From positions 15,367,010-15,431,009 of the forward strand of contig CM039195.1 of the NCBI GenBank assembly GCA_008360975.2: a stretch of DNA of 64,000 bases, written 5' to 3'. This document shows, in pieces, positions 48,901 through 57,900 of this stretch. Each line of letters starts with the position of its first letter. Within the stretch, counting starts at the first letter, position 1. The notes beneath the pieces are model-generated. The model searched no databases. It saw nothing but the letters and a program-made list of their open reading frames with translations, and had not been told where the DNA came from. Source of the stretch: Lichenostomus cassidix. Its lineage: Eukaryota; Chordata; Aves; Passeriformes; Meliphagidae. The translations under genes were made by a program, and so were the position numbers.

Positions 48901-51900
48901 TTTTATAAACCCTTGATGGTGCTGGGCCAGCTCCCTATCTCCAGGGCCTGGATCCTTCCACATCCCAGGGGATTGACAGCACCCCAGCCTACAGAAGCAC
49001 TGAATCTTTGGGGCTGGAGCTTCTCTGGTGAGGGGCATTTGCAATGTCCGATCCTTCCTCTGTGTCCCCCAAACCCACCCACAAGGCCACAGGGGTTCTC
49101 TAGTGTCTGTTAACAAGGAGTGGGAGGTAAGAGCCAGTGACCTGGACTGTGGGCTCCCAATTCAGTGCTCCTCATGGTATACTGGTGCAGTGGGCTGGGG
49201 GAATCCCTGCCTCGCCTGCCAAGCCAGGAGAGGTGTGAGTGTGCTGAGTGTGCTGCTCTCCTCGCAGGGCACCACGTACTACGTCCGGGTGTCTGCCTAC
49301 AACATGAAGGGCTGGGGCCCCCCGCAAGCCTCTGCACCCCCCTTCGCCATCCCTTCCAGTGAGTATGCCTGGGAGCAGTCCCATGGGAGCCAGCACAGGG
49401 CAGGTGGGGGATGGCAGCTCCCTGTGCCATCCAGGGGTCCCTCTCACTGCTGGGATGGGAGCGAGTGGACCCAAGGGCAGAAGCAGAATTTGGGGTCTCA
49501 GACCAGGCAGGAAGGCTGTGCCTGGGGGTCTGGGATGCTGCCTCAAACCAACAGGTGCTTTTTCCAAACAGTGATTTTTCAGCCTTGAATTCTCCCTGCC
49601 ACCTGGGAAAGACTGAGCCATTTCAGGCCACCTGAATCAACTCATCCCAAGGAGGAAGCTAGGAGGTGGCTAAGAGCCAGGACTCAGAGAGTCCCAGTCC
49701 TGGGTGGCAGTGGCCTCCCACTCTGTGCCACCCCATGGTCTGCCACCCAGCCCAGAGCCAATGACCGGCATTCCCTGGCATTGAGCTGGGATGGGGGTCA
49801 CAAGCCCCGACAGAGACCAGCTCTAGGCTGTCAGCACTCTCCTTCCCATGCTGACCCCAGGAAAAGTGTCAGGGAACAGCCATCCAATGTCACATAAGGC
49901 ACCCCGAGGTGCTGGGTGGAGAGGGGCCAGGAGGACTGAGCTGGAAGGTGCAGGCCAAAAGGCAAAGTTCAGGGCAGAGAGGGCTCCAGAATAGCCTCTG
50001 CCACTTGGCACCAGTCCCCAAACAGGTCCCTGTGTGGTGCCCCATGGGATTAGGGCTCTGAATGAGTAAGGAGCAGCCCCATGGGAGGCTGAGCTTGTCC
50101 CAAGGATCAGGCCATGGACACACATCCCATACCATGATGCTGCTGGCATCCAGGGAGCAGGGATACTGCTCCTGGCAGCAGTGAAGGCACTGGAGACAGG
50201 TGGAGATGAACAGTGATGGGTCAGAGATGTGCAGCACCATGCATAGCTCGGGCTGCAGACCCATAGAGCATTGAAATCACCAAAAATCCATTTGCATGTC
50301 TAGGAATGCACATTGCAAGGGCACAGCACTGCCCTGCCCTGGCTTTATCATGTCCCTGTCAAGTCTGCACCCAATTTAAAGCCTATTTGTCACCTCACAT
50401 GGGTCACATTCCCTGTGACTGAGACTCAGGTAGCACCAAGTGTGGCTGAAGTGAATCAGACAGGAGTGGGGTTTATTTATTTTCATTGCCACAAATATTT
50501 CTCCCTTCAGTAGAGATCCCTCCCTGGCCCAGCAGAATACAGTCAGGCACCTCCCTGGGTGTTTTTAAAGCTACTAAAAATAGTGGCAAGTTCCAGCCAA
50601 AGTTAACAGAGCTGAACTTTCCATGGAAAACAGCAGTGGGCAGGACACAGGAGGTGTTTAAAGCAATTAATACAAAGTTGAGGGAGAAGAGCCGGCAGGT
50701 CCCAGGCCCCACTCACGGTCCTGCTGCCATCCCACAGTGGGTGGAGCTGGTGGGAGTTTATTTATGTGTTTGCCGAGGTGAGCCCAGCTCCCAGCGCTCA
50801 TCTGGAGTAACTGGGGAAGACCTGGAGGAAGACACTGGAAAGAATTTTATATGGCCAGTGAAGTGTAGCAGCAACAGACAGAATGTTGTTCCTTCCCTCT
50901 GCTGAGTCCCTGCCATGCTGTGGAGAGGCCAGTGGCTACAGGGTGCTCTGCAGAGCTGGGTGCTCCTGGGAAGAGTGACACAAAACTGGGAATCTCCTGA
51001 AGCCCAGAAGACCCAGAGGTGCTCAGCACCCACAAATGCTGCCACGCTGTAGCATGGGGGGGACACCCAGATGATGAGGGAGGAGGAGATGGGAACCCCT
51101 TTTCTCCCAAGCCAAGCGGTGCTGGGGGTGATGCTGGTCTGTCCCCCACAGACTGGCGGGAGTATGATGGCCGGGCCCCACGGCGGAGGGGACAGGCTGA
51201 AGCTCTGGACCATTTGCTGGGCCAGGTGAAGACCATCCACCAGCACTGCGTTTGCCACGGTGAGCCCACAGCACGCTGCTCCAGGGAGGCTGGGGTGGGG
51301 GTCCAGCTGAGTTCCCCAGGGTTGTGGTGTGATTCACGGAGCTGGGGTGGTGCCGGGAATAAATCTGTGCCATGGATGAGCAATGCAGGGAGACAGCTCA
51401 GGCAGCGGAGACCTCAGCAGAGCCTTCCCATTGGCTTGGCATCAGCTCTTCATCTCCTGCTGCAGCATCCCCTGCTCTCTGCTCCACAGAGCCCTGCAAG
51501 AACCAGCCTCAGAGCAGAAAGCACTCGGTCTCCAAGAGCCTCAAGCACCTCTTCCACCCCGGCAGCAAGTTTCTCAAGACACTGAAGCGGTGAGAGGCTG
51601 GTGCATGGGGTTGGCAAAGCTGCCCATCCCGAGAGCTCTGCCTGCAGACTGGGGGCTGGGGGTGCTCATAGCAGGGTCTGCACCTGCACCAAGCCGGTGG
51701 TGTCAGTGGAGATGAGTCCCATGGCCCAAAGGTCAAAGGTTCTCTTAGTGTCTCCATTTGGACTTGGCCAAACTGTGCTGGTGCCCAAATCCCTGCACCA
51801 CCTCTGAGTGTCACCTGGCACCCCACCTCATCCAGACCCAGCGTGTCCCCTGCACAGTCTGGCCCCATCTCTGTCCTGTGTGTAGGGGGTCATTGGCCAT

Positions 51901-54900
51901 GATATTTGCTTGCCAGGTTGGGTTCCTGTTCCTGCTCCCACACCAGACGCAAGCCTCTTCTGCCACAGCTGTTGGAGAGAAGTGGAGACCTGGGGCAGGG
52001 CAGGGCATCTTCCCTTAAGAGAAAGACCCTTTGGGAGATGGAGCTGGCATCTGGAGGTGACACTGAAATCTGTCTTCCCTCCCACACAGGGGCCTCTACC
52101 TGACAGCCATCTTCTACAAGGACGACAACATCCTGGTGACCCATGAAGACCAGATCCCCGTGGTGGAGATTGATGACACCTACTCCTGCCTGCTCATGCA
52201 GGATTTCCTCTGGTTCACCAAGGTGGGTGGCCCAGGGACCCTGTGCTGGGGCAGAGAGCCAGGGTGCCAGAGTGGCCCAGGCATGACCGCTGCCCCTCCA
52301 GCCTGGACACTGGGGCTTGGCAGTGCAGGCAGCCCATGGACTTGCTGCTTGCTGGGGTTCAGTATGGACCAGGAAACTTCCAGGGAATGGCATTTCATCC
52401 CAGCTCCTGGAAGCCCAAAGATGGTGACATGCTGGTGCCAGGATGGGTAGGCACTGCCTCTCCATAGGCATGTCAGTAGCTGTTGAGCTGCTTCCCCTCA
52501 GCATCCTGCTGCAGCACCTCTGCCTCTGTTGTAAGATGCAAAGCAAGCTGCTGCCAGCTCCTCCACTGTTAGCAGACTTAGGGAGAGGGCATGTGGGCAG
52601 CTCAGGGCCAAAATAGTTTGCTGGGTAGTCTTTACCTACTGATGGAGAGTGCTTTCTTCTCCCTCCCCACCTTGGCTAACTTTTATTCAAACCTGAAGTT
52701 CCAGTCCAAGCTGAAGGTGGATGTCTGAGTGGGCATGGCACAGTGCTGCCCTCAGGTACAGGCCCTGGAGGCATCACAGGGTGCCTGTGGCACAGGGTTT
52801 ATTTGCACCCCTGCTGAGAGACGCTGAGAGAATGTGCCTAGGCACATTCCTAACCCAGCTCAAATGGAGATGCAAATGGATTTCCCCAAAAACCACCTGG
52901 TGTGACCCAGCTGCAGCAGTGGTGACACCCTTTGGTGTGCACAGGTGTCGTGCATGTGGGATGAGATCCTGTGGCTGCGGCAGTGTGTCACCGTGTCCCA
53001 GTCCTCCTGCTCCTGCATCCTGCAGACACGCTTCAAGATGCTGCTGGCCATCTCACAGATGCAGGTGAGGGTCAGCCTGAGTGGGGAACAGGCACTTTGG
53101 GTGGGACACTGGGGGCTGGGCTCCCTTGGGAGCAGCACATGGCTGTGCCACAGACAGGAAAAATCCAGGATCTGCCAGCCATGGTCCATGGCAGGTGTGT
53201 GTGTCCCTGCCTCATCCTCCCTGGCAGGACTCTGGCTGTGGGACAATGAGGTGCCAGGTGTCACGGCAGTCTCATGCAGAGGGGCTGGGAGCCATCAGGG
53301 TGCTTTGATGGGCAGACCAGTTTCCAGCAGGCAGCTGCAGGCACATCCCAGCTTCCCAGACCCACTGTCCCTCCAGGATGTCCCCCGATCCTCTGTTTTC
53401 TCCTTCTGTCCCACCCCATCACACAGGGGCTGTTGGGCATCCAGGACCTGGGGCAAGTCTTCTTCGAGCCTGTCAAAGACAAACAGGGCAACATCCTCAT
53501 CGTCACCTTGAAGGAGGTGAAGACCAACCAGACCTTCGAGAGCGTCCGCTGGGTTCCCATCTGCAAGCTACAGACCAGTCGCAAGTCCGTGTCCACCCCG
53601 GAGGAGCCCACTGCTCTGGACACGCTGCTCATCTCAGTCCAGGTGTGTGTTGATGCTGCTGGGGCAGGGATTGCAATGGGGTCCCCTGGGACCACCAGTG
53701 CTCCCTGCTCCCCCTCAGCCTGGAAAAGGTCACAGCAGAGCCTGGGCCACCAGGGGTTTGGTCCTGGCTGCAGGCAGAGGGGGAGCAGAGCCCAGCCAGT
53801 GTCCAAAAATACAGTTCTTTCAAGGGGAGGCATCAGGTTGGTGCCAGATTCACCCTGGCAGCATATGGTTGTCTTGCTGTGCCACTCCCCTTCTCCAGCT
53901 GGGCTGGCTGTGCCATGGCATTGGAATGAGCCGTGCTGTGAGGACTTGCTCAGCCCAGCAGTGCCTTTGTCCCCAGGACAAGATGGCTTACCACCAGCGG
54001 AGCAGCTATGCCCTCTCCCCAGGCCTCTACCTGGGCTACTTGAAGCTGTGCAGCGCCGTGGATCAGATCCGAGTGCTGGTGCCAGAGCGGCTCCCCAACA
54101 TCCTGTGCCACGTCAAGATTCGCTCCAATCCCAACATCTCCAGGTGGGATTTGCAGGGCTGCTCAGCCAGAGCAGCCAGGCTGCTCTGTCCCATCCAGCC
54201 TAACAGCACCCATTGCCTCCTGCTTCGGCAACAGGGTAATATTCCCTCATATACCTGCCATGCAACATGCTCAGGCACAGGGTGGGATTGTTGGGGTGTC
54301 CTGTGTGGGGTCAGGAGTTGAACTCAACAGTCCTTGCGGGTCCCATCCAGCTCAGGATATTCTGTGATACTGATTCAGCCTGGAGCAAACCAAGTTCTCT
54401 CTCTACCCGCACCTCTCCCACATCCCTGGGGGTGCTGCACTGTCTGGGAGAGGAACAGCCAAGCAAACACAGCTCTCATAGCAACTGTGTCGAGGTCCAC
54501 CTGAGCTGCTCTCTCCTTCACCTGTCTGTCTCTGGCCTTCTTCAGGGAGGAGTGGGCATGGCTACAGAAGATGGCCAGCGTGGAGGAGTCTGTTCCCACG
54601 GAGCCAGAGGCTGACACATCCCAGAACCCCTTGTTTCAGGAGCTCCAAGTGGCCATCAAGGAGCTGATGACCCTGGTGAACATCCCATTGCAAGAGGTAG
54701 AAGGCAGGAGCCAAGGTGTGGGGTGGAGGGAGGGGACAGAGCTGTGAGCATGGTGCTGGTGGCTGAAGCAGGCAGGGAACTGCAGCCCCAGGCCTTCCTC
54801 TTGGGGCTGGAGCACCCAGGAGATTTTGGTCCTGTGCAAACAGAAGGTGAGTGCTGGATCTGCCTGCCCAGGGACAGTGTCCACAGGAGCTGTTTGCCCT

Positions 54901-57900
54901 TCTCTCACTGTATCCCCAAAGCAAGGACAGTGAATCTGGGTTTGTTACTGCTGCCATGTGGTTTGGTGCTGGGCAGCATGAGACCAGTGCAACTCCGCCC
55001 CTCCAAAGCAGGCTGGTCCCTGGCCAGAGCTGGGCTGGAGCTGCAGTCTGTGGTCAAGTATTTACTGGGAAGGAGCCCACCAGTGCTAGGCATGTGCTTC
55101 TGGTCGGGCAGCTGGGAGTGCACCTCCCTGCACATCACTGCGCCATTCTCTGAGACCCTGCCGTGGTGACTTTGACCAGAAGTTTGGAGACTTTTAGGGG
55201 AGAAATTAGAGAAGTGACAAGACTATACAGATAAGCCAGAAGCAAGGAGCCTCTGGCTGTGTGCTGAAGCTGCAGTGTCCCTTGACTGCAGGTGGTCCCT
55301 GAGGATTACTCTGTGCATGAGGACTGGGCAGAGGGCCCACCAGGTGATGTTAGGAGCTGTTACCTGCACTGTCTTCTTGCAGGCCAAAGATTTCCGTCTG
55401 TACAGCCAAGAGGTGCTGGACTTTGGGGATCAGGTCTCCTTCCTGCTGCTGCTGCCTCCATCAGATGATGTCTGCACTGCTCCAGGCCAGAACAACCCCT
55501 ATACCCCTCGCTCCGGCTTCCTCATGCTGCCACTGCAGATCTTCGAGCTCGGTGAGGAGATGGAATGCCAACACACAGCCCTGCTGGTCCCCTTGTCCCC
55601 TGAGGCCTCCTGAGAGCTGGGCTGGGCAGTGGCGTGGGCTGGAGTTCCCTGGAGAAGAGGGATGGAGGGGTGTGCTGAGGGCTGTCCAGGTGGACTCATG
55701 GACAGTGTTGTCTCCTCTTTGTGCTGGGAGATAGGAAGGAGCCTGTAGGGCATCCACAGCAAGAGACCTGATGTTTTTCATCCCCCCTCTCATTTCCTCT
55801 TCCCAGTCCACTTCTTCACATATGACCGGGAGTTCATCACCCAGTACTGCCAGGTGTCTGCCTTGCTGGAGCTGGAGTCACTTCTCTCCCAGCAGAGCCT
55901 TAGGGAGGCTTTCTCCGATGTCGAGCTCTCCACTGCCAAGCAGAGGCACCAGCAGGTTCAGGACTACATCCAGGTATGGGGTGGGACCCAGGCTCGACAG
56001 TGCCCCTGACCTGCCAGGACAGTCAGGCAGCAGCATCTGCACCAGGGCTGTTCCGTCGTCTTTGTGGCCCCAGGGGCTTTCTCTGATGTGGCTGATGAGC
56101 AGCAGCAGGCTGGGCTTTCATAGATTCATGGAATGGTTTGGGTTGGAACAGACATTAAAACTCATCCAGTTCCACTTTCCACCAGACCAGGTTGCTCCAA
56201 GCCCTGTCCAGCCTGGCCTTGGACACTTCCAGGGATAGGGCAGCCACAGCTTCTCTGGAATACCTATGCCAGGGCCTCCCTACCCTCACAGGGAAGAACT
56301 TTTTCCCAATATCGCATCTAACCTTGCTCTCTGGCAGTGGAAAGCCATTTCCTTCTTGTCCTATCCCTCCAGGCCTTTGTCCCAAGTCTCTCTTCAACTC
56401 TCTTGGAGCCCCATTAGGCACTGGAAGGGGCTCTAAGGTCTCTCTGGAGCCTCCTCTTCTACGCGTTGCAGTTGCTTTATCTAGCAACATTTTACTGCAG
56501 TGATGAAATTAAAAATCCTGGAGAGAGAGACAAAGAGTTGTGCCCTGCACATCCCCTCCTTGCTAGAAAAGGGCCTGCAAGTGCCTTTTGGGGATGGCCT
56601 TACAAAAGAGCATCCCACACTATCCCTGTCCCCAGCACCACTGCCTGCAGCAGGCAGGTCTTGCTGAACCAGCAGCTGCACCCTCCTCCCACCTAAGAGC
56701 ATTTTCTTGTTATTTCCCGGCTCAGGGATTCCCCCCCCAGAGCTCTTGGAGAGATGTGTGTACAGAGCCCGTGTTTTGCCGTGGGGCTTTCTTGTTGCTG
56801 TCGTTTGCTGTCTGAAACGGCTCCTCTATTTTCCTCCGTTGGGCAGCAAATGGAGGAGATCTGGCGAGAGATGCGCTGGATCATGGATGCCCTGCAGCAC
56901 GCCCGCTACAAGCAGCCCTCCTGTGGGGTCTCACTCAGCGGCTTCCTCAGCGAAGCCGGGGGGCCAATGAAGGAGAAAACCCGATCCTCCTCGTCCCACC
57001 TTGACTACCTTCCGTCCCCGGTGCCCTCGCCAGAGACCAGCCGCAAGCTCAACTCCGGTAAGGACCCGGCTGTGTCAAGCTCCTACCCGGCGGGCTCAGG
57101 GGCTGCCCGTGCTCGGTCCGTCAAGGGTGGCCGCACCCGAGGTGCCGGCAGGGCTGGAGCCGGGAGTGCGGGCAGGGTTGGAGCAGGGAGTGCGGGCAGG
57201 TCTGTCGGGCTCAGCCAGGGCTCAGCCACTCTGCCTGTGCCGTGGCAAGCGCAGCACAGCTGCGTGACAAGAGGGTAAACCTCAGAGGCTTCCTTGGATT
57301 CCACCTCAGCCGGGGCTGTCCACATCCAGGCTGAGTCCCTCTTTGCTCCTCTCACCCTCGCAGACTCACACGGGCTGTCGGATGAGGAAGGCTCCTCCGA
57401 AGTGTTCCTGGCCACCGACAGCGACTACGACTCCAGCCGGGCGCAGAGCCCGAAGGAGCTCGACCTGGTGTACTCATCGGGGCCTGAGTGCTGCAGCCGC
57501 AGGGCCACCCGCACCCTGCTTGACAGTGCCCCGGATGTCCTGCAGAGCCACGAGCTCAAGACCCCACCCCCACTGCCGCCACCGCCGGAGGAGCCCCGGC
57601 CACCTCCCGAGCTCTACGACAGCGACTTTGTCCTGCCCAGCCGGCAGATTGAGCTGCTGCGCATCACGGAGAAGCGACAGGCCTACTGCGTCCGGACCAG
57701 CAGCCTGGACTTCCCCAAGCCCCACTGCCCCGCCCCAAGGAAGTCCTGCCCCGGCTCTGTGGACAGCTCCCCGACGGAGGGCAGGACCGCGAACCACTGC
57801 AGCCAGCTCAGGCTGGGGACTGGCTCGACGCCCAGCCCCGAGCGCCGCCGGGGCGGGCAAGGCTCTGAGCCCGTCTGCCGGACGCGATCCGATGAGTGGA

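Larger units (their letters stand above)
51260..56846 (+). other. ANKFN1-like: Introns 8-16 of the ANKFN1-like gene
   Basis: Intron sizes are 230, 500, 722, 362, 334, 402, 686, 255 and 873 bases in order. Only intron 13 (CR1 3' end at 54268-54370) and intron 16 (CR1 at 56119-56461) contain recognisable repeats. The others are unique GC-rich sequence. Confidence 0.75.

Noticed and set aside
53274..54203. 309-codon frame spanning exon l and beyond
   Set aside because: Only 53427-53642 is coding; the rest is intron read-through, shown by the donor at 53643 and by the next exon lying in a different frame register.
56692..56884. Poly-C run near 56730 and the open frame into exon q
   Set aside because: Intron sequence before a normal acceptor at 56846; the upstream frame is chance.
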